From Hanstruepera ponticola (GTDB lineage Bacteria > Bacteroidota > Bacteroidia > Flavobacteriales > Flavobacteriaceae), in contig NZ_JABANC010000004.1 of the NCBI RefSeq assembly GCF_012931685.1, positions 124,001 to 188,000 on the forward strand: 64,000 bases of DNA. The letters are read 5' to 3'. Of this stretch, positions 46,256 to 54,251 are shown piece by piece. Made by a program: the position numbers and the translations under genes. Numbering within the stretch: the first letter of the stretch is position 1; every line of letters begins with the position of its first letter. The notes beneath the pieces were generated by a model. The model was not told the DNA's origin. It searched no databases and saw only the letters and a program-made list of their open reading frames with translations.

Positions 46256-46334
46256 AAAGGCATATTTTACCATTTTAAGTCGTAAAGCTATTGAATACTT
46301 ACTTTAATCCTTCAGAAAATAATCATAAATTATA

Positions 46335-46342
46335 TACCTTTG
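46335..46342 (+). promoter_or_regulatory. -7 element of smpB, possibly leaderless
   Basis: TACCTTTG ends six bases before the smpB ATG (46349). With transcription expected to start about six bases after this element, the mRNA may begin at or next to the start codon. Confidence 0.5.
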
Positions 46343-46348
46343 AAGTTC

Positions 46349-46804
46349 ATGCAGAAAAAAATTAACATACAGAATAAAAAAGCGCGATTTCAATACGAAA
46401 TACTTGATAAATACACAGCTGGTATTGTATTGACTGGTACTGAAATAAAATCCATTAGAAATAGTAAAGCTTCAATTGCCGAAAGCTTTTGTGAGTTTAA
46501 CGACAGGGGTGAATTGTTTGTCATAAACATGACTATTGAAGAATATCTATTTGGCAACTACTACAATCACAAACCAAAAGCTGAACGCAAACTGCTTTTA
46601 AATAAACGGGAATTAAAAAAGCTCGAAAAAGAATCTCAAAATACTGGATTAACTATCATTCCTTTGCGTTTATTTATTAATGACAATGGGTTTGCAAAGC
46701 TAGAAATTGCCTTGGCTAAAGGTAAAAAGTTGTATGATAAACGTGAATCTATAAAAGATCGAGAAAACAAAGTACGTTTAGATCGCATAAAGAAAAGTTT
46801 TTAA
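46349..46804 (+). CDS. smpB: SsrA-binding protein SmpB
   Basis: Binds tmRNA and delivers it to stalled ribosomes; 151 residues from ATG at 46349 (a TTG three codons upstream is inside the promoter element and is not used). Motifs: INIQNKKARFQYEILDKYTAGIVLTGTEIKSIR, SFCEFNDRGELFVINMTIEEY, and KREL-LNKRELKKLE as in the family; the basic tail with GKKLYDKRESIKDRE and the end region enters the mRNA channel. The tmRNA gene itself was not found in the window. Confidence 0.96.
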   Translation: MQKKINIQNKKARFQYEILDKYTAGIVLTGTEIKSIRNSKASIAESFCEFNDRGELFVINMTIEEYLFGNYYNHKPKAERKLLLNKRELKKLEKESQNTGLTIIPLRLFINDNGFAKLEIALAKGKKLYDKRESIKDRENKVRLDRIKKSF

Positions 46805-46815
46805 AACATATAATT

Positions 46816-47343
46816 ATGAAAAAAATAACAGTTATTACCTTCATGATACTGGTTTGCTTCATGGGTTTTTCTCAAGACAAAGTCAGCCCTTATGCTGATA
46901 AAGTTATCAGTTTAGATACAACTATAAAAACCTTATACCAGGTAATTTCAGGTGATAAAGGCGAAGAACGTAATTGGGACCTTTTTAAATACTTGTTTCA
47001 TCCAGACGCCAAGTTAATACCAACAGGTAAGAACCAAGAAGGCAAATATGGTGCTAGGTTTATGACTCCTAGTGATTATATTAAATCATCTGGGAAATGG
47101 CTGGTAGAAAATGGTTTTCATGAAATTGAAATTCATAGAACAGTTGAAACGTTTGGAAATATTTCACAGGTTTTTAGCACCTATGAGTCTTACTACAAGA
47201 AAACTGATGAAAAACCTTTTATGAGAGGTATTAATAGTATTCAACTGCTAAATGATGGTACAAGATGGTGGGTCATAAATATTTATTGGAAACAGGAAAG
47301 CGTTGAAAGCCCTATCCCAGACGCTTACTTACCTAAAAATTAA
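46816..47343 (+). CDS. exported NTF2-like protein
   Basis: A 175-residue protein with signal peptide (MKKITVITFMILVCFMGFSQ) and a SnoaL/NTF2-like fold: LDTTIKTLYQVISGDKGEERNWDLFKYLFHPDAKLIP, then FHEIEIHRTVETFGNISQVFSTYES, and GINSIQLLNDGTRWWVINIYWKQE. No catalytic residues are evident. Known relatives in Bacteroidota are uncharacterised. It is 11 bases after smpB and overlaps the convergent pcm gene by 4 bases. Confidence 0.8.
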   Translation: MKKITVITFMILVCFMGFSQDKVSPYADKVISLDTTIKTLYQVISGDKGEERNWDLFKYLFHPDAKLIPTGKNQEGKYGARFMTPSDYIKSSGKWLVENGFHEIEIHRTVETFGNISQVFSTYESYYKKTDEKPFMRGINSIQLLNDGTRWWVINIYWKQESVESPIPDAYLPKN

Positions 47344-47987
47344 TTTTTATCTTCTAGCAAGGGTACAAAACGGAATTCGCCAAACTCGTGTTTTTCAAAC
47401 TCTTTGTTGCCTTTTCTTATAAAAAGGGTCATGGTTTGTACATCGTCGCCTACTGGAATAACCAAGCGACCACCAATAGCCAGTTGTCCGAGTAAAGCTT
47501 TTGGGACAAACGGTGCTCCTGCTGTTACAATAATTCCATTAAAAGGAGCCTCTTCTTTAAGACCAATATAACCATCACCAAAAATCATCTTTTTCGGTCT
47601 AAAACCTAATTTAGGTAAAAACTTACTAGTCTTTTTAAATAACTCATTTTGTCTTTCTATTGTGTACACTTGAGCTCCAAGTTTACAAAGTACAGCTGTT
47701 TGATAACCACTACCAGTACCAATCTCAAGAATTTTATCACCTGGCTTTACTTCAAGTAATTCTGTTTGAAAAGCTACAGTGTAGGGTTGTGAAATAGTTT
47801 GATCTGCGGCAATAGGAAATGCCTTGTCCTGATAAGCATGATCCAAAAAACCAGAATCCATAAATAAGTGTCTTGGAATATCACCAATGGCTCGTAATAC
47901 TTGTTGATCTTTAATCCCTTTGCCTTCAACAATAGTTACTAACTGCTGACGCATCCCTTTATGTTTAAAAGTATCTTTCAATGACAA
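47340..47987 (-). CDS. pcm: protein-L-isoaspartate O-methyltransferase
   Basis: SAM-dependent enzyme that starts repair of isoaspartyl residues in damaged proteins; 215 residues. Typical blocks: HLFMDSGFLDHAYQDKAFPIA, QTISQPYTVAFQTELL, the SAM-binding motif ILEIGTGSGYQTAVL, VYTIERQNEL, and ITVTAGAP-like IIVTAGAPFVPKALLGQLAIGGRLVIPVG. No signal peptide, so cytoplasmic. Confidence 0.95.
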   Translation of the reverse strand: MSLKDTFKHKGMRQQLVTIVEGKGIKDQQVLRAIGDIPRHLFMDSGFLDHAYQDKAFPIAADQTISQPYTVAFQTELLEVKPGDKILEIGTGSGYQTAVLCKLGAQVYTIERQNELFKKTSKFLPKLGFRPKKMIFGDGYIGLKEEAPFNGIIVTAGAPFVPKALLGQLAIGGRLVIPVGDDVQTMTLFIRKGNKEFEKHEFGEFRFVPLLEDKN

Positions 47988-48112
47988 TTATTTTGAGGCA
48001 TAAAATTAGTCAAACATTTTCAGCATAAAAATTAAAAAATATTCAAATTATTAAAGATTTTAAGATTATAGATTTTATGGGCTTATTCATGTAAATAAAT
48101 AGTTAAAAACCT

Positions 48113-48120
48113 TATTTTTG
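48113..48120 (+). promoter_or_regulatory. -7 element before the Gfo/Idh/MocA gene
   Basis: TATTTTTG; the next ATG (48127) is six bases downstream, the spacing of a leaderless start. That ATG opens a four-codon frame, not the oxidoreductase. Confidence 0.45.
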
Positions 48121-48126
48121 TTCAAA

Positions 48127-48141
48127 ATGATAAGAAAATGA
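48127..48141 (+). CDS. possible four-codon leaderless mini-cistron (MIRK)
   Basis: ATG ATA AGA AAA TGA: the start lies six bases after the TATTTTTG element, and its TGA overlaps the oxidoreductase ATG (48138) in the arrangement ATGA. It could load ribosomes for coupled reinitiation. It is too short to test for coding by sequence alone, so this is a proposal. Confidence 0.25.
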   Translation: MIRK

Positions 48142-49097
48142 TAAAAGCTGGCGTTCTTGGTGCTGGTCATCTAGGCAAAATACATTTAAGACTTTTACAG
48201 CAATCAGCTAAATATGACTTGATTGGGTTTTATGATGCTGATGAAACTAATGCAAAAAAGGTTGAAGCTGAATTTGGCTATAAGTACTTTAATTCAATTG
48301 ACGAACTTATTGAAGCCGTTGATATGGTTGATATCGTCACACCTACTCTTTCGCATTATGATTGTGCCATTAAAGCCATTGCAAAAGGCAAACATATTTT
48401 TATTGAAAAACCAATAACCAATACTGTTGAAGAAGCTGAAGAAATTCGAGAACTATTGGCGCAGCACAACATTAGAGGACAAGTAGGTCACGTAGAGCGT
48501 TTTAATCCTGCCTTTATAGCCGTAAAGGACAAAATAGAAAACCCCATGTTTATTGAAACACATAGACTGGCAGAATTTAACCCTAGAGGAACTGATGTTC
48601 CTGTTGTTTTAGATTTAATGATTCATGATATTGATATTATTTTGAGTGTTGTAAAATCTAATGTCAAAAATGTTTCAGCAAGTGGCGTGTCTGTTATTAG
48701 TGATACACCAGACATTGCCAATGCACGAATAGAATTTGAAAATGGCAGTGTTGCCAATTTAACAGCTAGCCGAATTTCATTAAAAAACATGCGTAAGTCA
48801 CGTTTCTTTCAAAAAGATGCTTATATCTCGGTAGATTTTCTGGAGAAAAAATGTGAAGTAGTAAAAATGAAAGATGCTCCAGAAAACCCTGGTGATTTTG
48901 ATATGATATTGCAAAATGCCGAAGGCATAAAAAAGCAAATTTATTTTGACAATCCTGAAATTGCATCCAATAATGCCATTTTAGATGAATTGGAAACATT
49001 TGCTGATGCCATTACTAATAATACAAAGCCAATAGTTACCTTACATGATGGCACCGAAGCACTTCGTGTTGCCACAATGATTATAAACCAATTTTAA
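48138..49097 (+). CDS. Gfo/Idh/MocA-family NAD(P)-dependent oxidoreductase
   Basis: A 319-residue dehydrogenase. The N-terminal Rossmann domain has GVLGAGHLGKIHLRLL (residues about 4-19), VDIVTPTLSHYDCAIKAIAKGKHIFIEKPITN with the EKP motif, and GQVGHVERFNPAF. The C-terminal half is the alpha/beta dimer domain (DLMIHDIDIILSVVKS, SGVSVISDTPDIANARIEFENGSVANLTASR). Substrate unknown; relatives act on sugars or UDP-sugars. First in a plus-strand run; a hairpin follows before the next gene. Confidence 0.9.
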   Translation: MIKAGVLGAGHLGKIHLRLLQQSAKYDLIGFYDADETNAKKVEAEFGYKYFNSIDELIEAVDMVDIVTPTLSHYDCAIKAIAKGKHIFIEKPITNTVEEAEEIRELLAQHNIRGQVGHVERFNPAFIAVKDKIENPMFIETHRLAEFNPRGTDVPVVLDLMIHDIDIILSVVKSNVKNVSASGVSVISDTPDIANARIEFENGSVANLTASRISLKNMRKSRFFQKDAYISVDFLEKKCEVVKMKDAPENPGDFDMILQNAEGIKKQIYFDNPEIASNNAILDELETFADAITNNTKPIVTLHDGTEALRVATMIINQF

Positions 49098-49115
49098 ACA
49101 ATTAAATAATTCAAG

Positions 49116-49137
49116 ATGTCCATTTTATTGTGGACAT
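49116..49137 (+). terminator. small hairpin between two dehydrogenase genes
   Basis: ATGTCCA and TGGACAT with an eight-base loop, followed by an A/T tract with seven T beginning 49146. It may attenuate rather than end transcription. Confidence 0.45.
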
Positions 49138-49152
49138 AAAAAATATTTTTTT

Positions 49153-50040
49153 ATGAAAAATGTCGCTGTTATAGGAGCAGGAACCATGGGAAATGGTATA
49201 GCACATACATTCGCTCAAAGCGGATTTAAAGTACAACTTATAGATATTAGTGAAGCCTCTTTAAAAAAAGGCATGGATACCATTTCTAAAAATTTAGATC
49301 GTATGGTTGCCAAAGAAAAAATAACCGAAGCTGATAAGGCAGAAACTCTTGATAACATCACAACCTTTACCAGTATTCCCGAAGGTGTAGAATATGCCAG
49401 TTTGGTCGTAGAAGCTGCTACAGAAAATATTGATTTAAAACTTAAAATTTTCAAACAATTGGACGAGGCTTGTCCAGAAGACACTATTTTGGCAAGTAAC
49501 ACCTCATCTATCTCCATTACGCAAATTGCAGCGGTAACTTCTAGACCAGAAATGGTTATTGGTATGCATTTTATGAATCCCGTTCCAATTATGAAATTGG
49601 TTGAAATTATTCGTGGTTATAATACGAGTGATGAAGTTACCAATACCATTATGGATTTGTCTAAAAAACTAGGAAAAACACCAACAGAAGTTAACGATTA
49701 TCCTGGTTTTGTAGCAAATAGGATTTTAATGCCCATGCTAAACGAGGCAATAGAAACACTTTACAATGGTGTTGCCGGTGTTGAGGAAATTGATACGGTT
49801 ATGAAATTAGGAATGGCTCATCCAATGGGTCCATTACAACTGGCAGATTTTATTGGATTAGACATTTGTTTATCTATTTTAAACGTCATGTATGATGGCT
49901 TTAAAAACCCGAAATATGCACCTTGTCCTCTACTCGTTAATATGGTAATGGCAGGAAAATTAGGTGTGAAATCTGGTGAAGGCTTTTATGATTATTCTAA
50001 TAGCAGAAAAGCAGAACATGTAGCAAAACAATTCGCATAA
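49153..50040 (+). CDS. 3-hydroxybutyryl-CoA dehydrogenase
   Basis: A 295-residue single-function 3-hydroxyacyl-CoA dehydrogenase. The NAD site GAGTMGNGIAHTFAQSGF is at residues 8-25. ASNTSSISITQIA and VIGMHFMNPVPIMKLVEIIRG hold the catalytic serine and histidine, with NDYPGFVANRILMPMLNEAI and GMAHPMGPLQLADFIGLD in the C-terminal domain. It reduces acetoacetyl-CoA or oxidises short-chain 3-hydroxyacyl-CoA in butyrate, fatty acid or aromatic acid metabolism; usually labelled hbd or paaH, but neighbours do not decide which. Confidence 0.94.
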   Translation: MKNVAVIGAGTMGNGIAHTFAQSGFKVQLIDISEASLKKGMDTISKNLDRMVAKEKITEADKAETLDNITTFTSIPEGVEYASLVVEAATENIDLKLKIFKQLDEACPEDTILASNTSSISITQIAAVTSRPEMVIGMHFMNPVPIMKLVEIIRGYNTSDEVTNTIMDLSKKLGKTPTEVNDYPGFVANRILMPMLNEAIETLYNGVAGVEEIDTVMKLGMAHPMGPLQLADFIGLDICLSILNVMYDGFKNPKYAPCPLLVNMVMAGKLGVKSGEGFYDYSNSRKAEHVAKQFA

Positions 50041-50051
50041 TAAATGTTAGT

Positions 50052-51290
50052 TTGGCTAAAATAATCCCATTTAAAGCAGTACGTCCAACGCGTGATAAGG
50101 TAAGCCTTGTCGCATCGCGTTCGTATCAAACCTATACACAAGCAGAACGTGAAGCCAGACTGGATTACAATCCATTTTCTTTTTTACATATTGTAAATCC
50201 AGGTTATAAGTATGATAGAGAAATCACCGGAACGGAACGCTATCAACTTGTTAAAAATCGCTATCTCGAATTTAAAGAAGATAACATATTTGTTCAGGAT
50301 AATAAGCCCAGTTTCTATGTCTATAAAATTGTAGATAGGGAACATCAAGTTTTTAATGGTATAATAGCAGCTGCTAGTGCCAAAGATTATGAATCCAATG
50401 TCATTAGAAAACACGAAGAAACCCTAGCCTACAAAGAAATTATTTTTAAAGATTATTTAAAAACTGTTGGGTTCAATGCCGAGCCTGTTCTACTCACCTA
50501 TCCAGACAATGATGTGATTTCAAAAATAATTTCTGAAGCACAAAAAGAACGTGCTGAATTTGAATTCACTACCACATTCAGAGATACACATTATTTATGG
50601 CAAATTGATGATATTGGCGTAATTAAGACTATATCAGATGAATTTAAGGCTATGAAAACAGTCTATATTGCTGACGGTCATCATCGGTCTGCCTCATCGT
50701 ATTTGTTATATAAAGATGAGAAATCCCAGAACAACAATCATAAAGGAGATGAATCTTATAACTTTTTCATGACTTATTTAATTCCTGAATCAGATTTGCG
50801 AATTCATGAGTTCAATAGAATTGTTAAGGATTTAAATGGCTTATCAAAAGAAGAATTCCTTATTAAACTTGATAGAATATATCGCATAGAGAATCGCGGA
50901 AAAATGCCCTATAAACCATCCAAAAAACATCATTTTAGCATGTATCTAGATGGTGATTTTTATTCTCTCTATCTTCGTAAATCACTCTATAAATTTGAGA
51001 CATCATTAGACGCTTTGGACGCTCAAATTTTGTACAAAACAATTTTGCAACCAATACTTGGAATCAATGATTTAAGAAACGATCTACGAATTATGTATAG
51101 TAATGGTAAAAAAGATGTTGTCAACGTAAAGAGTCAAGTTGACAGCGGTGATTTTGCTGTAGGATTTGGCATGGTTCCTGTGAATGTTGAGGAGATGAAG
51201 CAAATTGCCGACGATGGTTTAAAAATGCCTCCAAAATCAACTTTTATTGAGCCTAAACTGCGTAGTGGTGTAACAATTTATGAGTTCTAA
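50052..51290 (+). CDS. DUF1015 family protein
   Basis: A 412-residue cytoplasmic protein of the DUF1015 family: IIPFKAVRPTRDKVSLVASRSY at the start, PFSFLHIVNPGY, HEETLAYK, DTHYLWQIDD, VYIADGHHRSASS with its conserved ADGHHR block, FNRIVKDL and the late DLRIMY. Family function is not firmly known; in several bacteria it adjoins serine-biosynthesis genes. The start is TTG at 50052; no in-frame ATG is available nearby. It overlaps the YggS gene by 11 bases, so they are coupled. Confidence 0.88.
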   Translation: MAKIIPFKAVRPTRDKVSLVASRSYQTYTQAEREARLDYNPFSFLHIVNPGYKYDREITGTERYQLVKNRYLEFKEDNIFVQDNKPSFYVYKIVDREHQVFNGIIAAASAKDYESNVIRKHEETLAYKEIIFKDYLKTVGFNAEPVLLTYPDNDVISKIISEAQKERAEFEFTTTFRDTHYLWQIDDIGVIKTISDEFKAMKTVYIADGHHRSASSYLLYKDEKSQNNNHKGDESYNFFMTYLIPESDLRIHEFNRIVKDLNGLSKEEFLIKLDRIYRIENRGKMPYKPSKKHHFSMYLDGDFYSLYLRKSLYKFETSLDALDAQILYKTILQPILGINDLRNDLRIMYSNGKKDVVNVKSQVDSGDFAVGFGMVPVNVEEMKQIADDGLKMPPKSTFIEPKLRSGVTIYEF

Positions 51291-51957
51291 AAATATGGTT
51301 TCTGAAAATCTTAAGAAAATAAAATTGTCATTACCCAAAGGAGTAACTCTGGTTGCCGTTTCGAAAACCAAACCAGTGAGCACCATTATGGAAGCTTATG
51401 ACGCTGGACAGCGTGTGTTTGGTGAAAATAAAATTCAAGAAATGGTTGAGAAACATGAACAGCTACCTAAAGACATTGAATGGCATATGATTGGTCATGT
51501 TCAAAGCAATAAAATAAAGTATATGGCACCTTTTGTGAGTTTAATTCATGGTGTTGAGAAATTTAAAGTGCTCAAAGAAGTAAACAAACAAGCTTCTAAA
51601 CATAACAGAAGTATTAATTGCTTGTTACAAATAAAAATTGCTGAAGAAGATTCTAAATTTGGAATGTCCGTTAATGAAGCTAAAGCTATTTTAAAGTCTG
51701 ATGAACTAAAAAAACTCAAGCATGTAAATGTTACTGGCGTTATGGGTATGGCTACTTTTACTGATGACAAAAAACAAATTGAAAACGAATTTAAAACACT
51801 AAAATCCGGTTTTGACGAACTAAAAGAATTGGAATCTACAAATCATGACTTACGAGTCCTATCAATGGGTATGAGTGGTGATTACGAATTGGCCATTTCT
51901 TGTGGTAGCAATATGGTCAGAATTGGAAGCAGTATATTTGGTGAACGTAATTATTAA
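51280..51957 (+). CDS. YggS-family PLP-binding homeostasis protein
   Basis: A 225-residue PLP-binding TIM-barrel protein (PROSC/YggS group) that buffers pyridoxal phosphate and affects amino acid pools. PLP lysine K29 in LVAVSKTKP; also VFGENKIQEMVEK, WHMIGHVQSNKIKYMAP, LLQIKIAEEDSKFGMS, VTGVMGMATFTDD and LSMGMSGDYELAISCGSNMVRIGSSIFG. It follows DUF1015 with overlap. Confidence 0.94.
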   Translation: MSSKNMVSENLKKIKLSLPKGVTLVAVSKTKPVSTIMEAYDAGQRVFGENKIQEMVEKHEQLPKDIEWHMIGHVQSNKIKYMAPFVSLIHGVEKFKVLKEVNKQASKHNRSINCLLQIKIAEEDSKFGMSVNEAKAILKSDELKKLKHVNVTGVMGMATFTDDKKQIENEFKTLKSGFDELKELESTNHDLRVLSMGMSGDYELAISCGSNMVRIGSSIFGERNY

Positions 51958-51980
51958 AAACTTATTGATAGAATTATTTT

Positions 51981-53345
51981 TTGTACGCAATATTAGACAT
52001 AGAAACAACTGGCGGAAAGTATAATGAAGAGGGCATAACTGAAATTGCAATCTACAAATTTGATGGTCATAAAGTTATTGACCAATTCATTAGTTTAGTT
52101 AACCCTGAACGCGACATCCAGCCGTTTGTAGTTAATCTCACAGGTATAAATAGTAACATGCTACGAACGGCTCCTAAATTTTACGAGGTTGCCAAACGTA
52201 TTGTTGAAATTACTGAAGACTGTATCCTTGTAGCGCATAACGCCCAATTTGATTACCGTATTTTACGCACCGAATTTAAACGATTGGGTTTTGGCTTTAA
52301 GCGTAAAACACTTTGCACAGTGGAATTAGCAAAAAAATTAATTCCTGGGCAAGACTCCTATAGTTTGGGTAAATTGGCAAGGTCTCTTGGGATACCTGTC
52401 AGCGATAGACATAGAGCTAGTGGTGATGCCATGGCAACGGTAAAACTCTTCAAAATGTTGCTTTCTAAAGATTTGGAGAAATTTATTGTACAAGATGCAA
52501 TAAGATTGGAACCAAAGTATCAAATGGAGCCTAATCTTAAACAGATCATTAATGAACTCCCTAATGACACAGGAGTTTACTATATTCATAATGAAAATGG
52601 TGATGTTATATACATTGGTAAAAGTAAGAATATAAAAAATCGCATCAGTCAGCACTTCACAAACACAAGTACTAAATCAAAAAAGTTACAACGTCAAGTA
52701 GCTGCAGTAACCTATGAAAAAACAGGTAGCGAATTGGTTGCTCTCCTCAAAGAAAGTGAAGAAATCAAACGCAACAAACCTCTTTTTAATAGAGCTTTAA
52801 GACGAAACTTATTTACACATGCCTTATATAGCTTTACTGATGAACATGGCTATATTAATCTAACTATTGACAAGGCAGATGGCAGAAAAAAACCTATAAC
52901 AACGTTCAGCAATAGACAAAGCGCTAAAAGCTTTTTATTTCAATCTGTTGAAAATTATAACTTATGTCAAAAATTAGTAGGCTTATACCCAACCAAAAAA
53001 AGCTGTTTTAATTATAACATAAAACAATGTGAAGGTGCTTGTATTCAAATAGAGACTGTAACTGATTATAACCAACGTGTTCTGGAGTTGATTAATAAAA
53101 ATAGTTATGATACTCAAAATATGGTAGTTATTGACAGAGGTCGTGATATTGAGGAACGTTCAGCCATTTTAATTGAAAATGGTGTTTTTAAAGGTTTAGG
53201 CTATTTCAATTTAAATTATCAAATAAATAATATAGATATATTAAAATCTGTAATTACGCCCATGGAAAACAATCGCGATTCGCAACACATTATACAAAGT
53301 TATTTAAGACGTAATAAAAAACTGAAAATTATTCAATTAAATTAA
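51981..53345 (+). CDS. 3'-5' exonuclease (DnaQ-like) fused to UvrC-type GIY-YIG nuclease
   Basis: A 454-residue two-domain protein. The N-terminal DEDDh exonuclease (about residues 1-165) has DIETTG, HNAQFDYRIL and HRASGDAMATVKLF. The GIY-YIG domain (about 195-275) reads DTGVYYIHNENGDVIYIGKSKNIKNRI with the glycine-tyrosine and arginine residues. The rest resembles the UvrC mid-region (YNIKQCEGACIQ), suggesting DNA damage incision as in the Cho-like or epsilon-UvrC fusion proteins known from several phyla. The start is TTG at 51981. It probably belongs to the same transcript as YggS (23-base gap). Confidence 0.9.
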   Translation: MYAILDIETTGGKYNEEGITEIAIYKFDGHKVIDQFISLVNPERDIQPFVVNLTGINSNMLRTAPKFYEVAKRIVEITEDCILVAHNAQFDYRILRTEFKRLGFGFKRKTLCTVELAKKLIPGQDSYSLGKLARSLGIPVSDRHRASGDAMATVKLFKMLLSKDLEKFIVQDAIRLEPKYQMEPNLKQIINELPNDTGVYYIHNENGDVIYIGKSKNIKNRISQHFTNTSTKSKKLQRQVAAVTYEKTGSELVALLKESEEIKRNKPLFNRALRRNLFTHALYSFTDEHGYINLTIDKADGRKKPITTFSNRQSAKSFLFQSVENYNLCQKLVGLYPTKKSCFNYNIKQCEGACIQIETVTDYNQRVLELINKNSYDTQNMVVIDRGRDIEERSAILIENGVFKGLGYFNLNYQINNIDILKSVITPMENNRDSQHIIQSYLRRNKKLKIIQLN

Positions 53346-53364
53346 TTACTAGTTTAGTTTTTAG

Positions 53365-53372
53365 TATTTTTG
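53365..53372 (+). promoter_or_regulatory. -7 element of the potassium channel gene, possibly leaderless
   Basis: TATTTTTG ends six bases before the ATG at 53379, the same spacing as at smpB. Confidence 0.45.
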
Positions 53373-53378
53373 GTTACC

Positions 53379-54251
53379 ATGGCTGTAAAACCCACTAAAT
53401 CTTGGAAAGACGAACTTCATGAAATTATTTATGAAGCTGATACGCCTGCTGGAAAGTTATTTGATGTTGTCCTTCTTATTGCTATTTTGGCAAGTATTGT
53501 ATTGGTTATGCTTGAAAGTGTAAAAAGTATTGATGCCAAATACCATAACTTCCTGAATATATCAGAGTGGATAATAACCATTTTATTCTCTATTGAATAC
53601 ATATTGCGAATAATTTCTGTAAGAAGGCCTATAAAATACATTACAAGCTTTTATGGTGTTATAGACCTTCTTTCTACCATACCAAAGTACCTATCTCTCA
53701 TTTTTGCGGGAACACATGCCCTAGTTGCATTGAGGGCCTTAAGATTATTACGTATTTTCAGAATCTTAAAATTGGCGCGCTATTTAGGTGCCTCCAATCA
53801 ACTAGCTTCGGCAATTAAGGCCAGTCGTGCTAAAATTTCTGTTTTTTTATTCGCTGTAATGATTGCTGCTGTCATATTTGGAACCATAATGTATTTGGTT
53901 GAAGGAGAAGAGAGCGGATTCACAAATATTCCAAAAAGTGTTTATTGGTGTATAGTAACATTAACAACAGTTGGGTTTGGTGATATTGCTCCTGTGACAC
54001 CTTTAGGGCAATTTATCGCCACCATAATTATGATTCTTGGTTATGGTATTATCGCTGTACCTACTGGTATTGTATCAGCTGAATACACGAAAAAAGCGAA
54101 TGATAACGACAAGTCAAAACAAGGGGTTATTCCTCCGCATCCAAATGAAGTTCAATTAAATTCACAGTGCTGTGCAAATTGTTTAAATGAAAAGCATGTA
54201 GATGGTGCAGAATATTGCTTTAAATGTGGCTGCAAATTACATCATGACTAA
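53379..54251 (+). CDS. voltage-gated potassium channel subunit with C-terminal zinc ribbon
   Basis: A 290-residue six-transmembrane ion channel. S1-S3 lie at about residues 25-100; S4 carries regularly spaced arginines (RALRLLRIFRILKLARYL, about 115-132); S5 and S6 flank the pore with selectivity filter T197-V-G-F-G-D. The C-terminal cytoplasmic tail (about 262-285) contains C-C-A-N-C and C-F-K-C-G-C pairs typical of a small zinc ribbon, an addition not found in most bacterial Kv channels. Potassium selectivity is indicated by TVGFGD. The ATG at 53379 is used; an upstream in-frame codon is in the promoter. It overlaps miaA by 8 bases. Confidence 0.9.
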   Translation: MAVKPTKSWKDELHEIIYEADTPAGKLFDVVLLIAILASIVLVMLESVKSIDAKYHNFLNISEWIITILFSIEYILRIISVRRPIKYITSFYGVIDLLSTIPKYLSLIFAGTHALVALRALRLLRIFRILKLARYLGASNQLASAIKASRAKISVFLFAVMIAAVIFGTIMYLVEGEESGFTNIPKSVYWCIVTLTTVGFGDIAPVTPLGQFIATIIMILGYGIIAVPTGIVSAEYTKKANDNDKSKQGVIPPHPNEVQLNSQCCANCLNEKHVDGAEYCFKCGCKLHHD

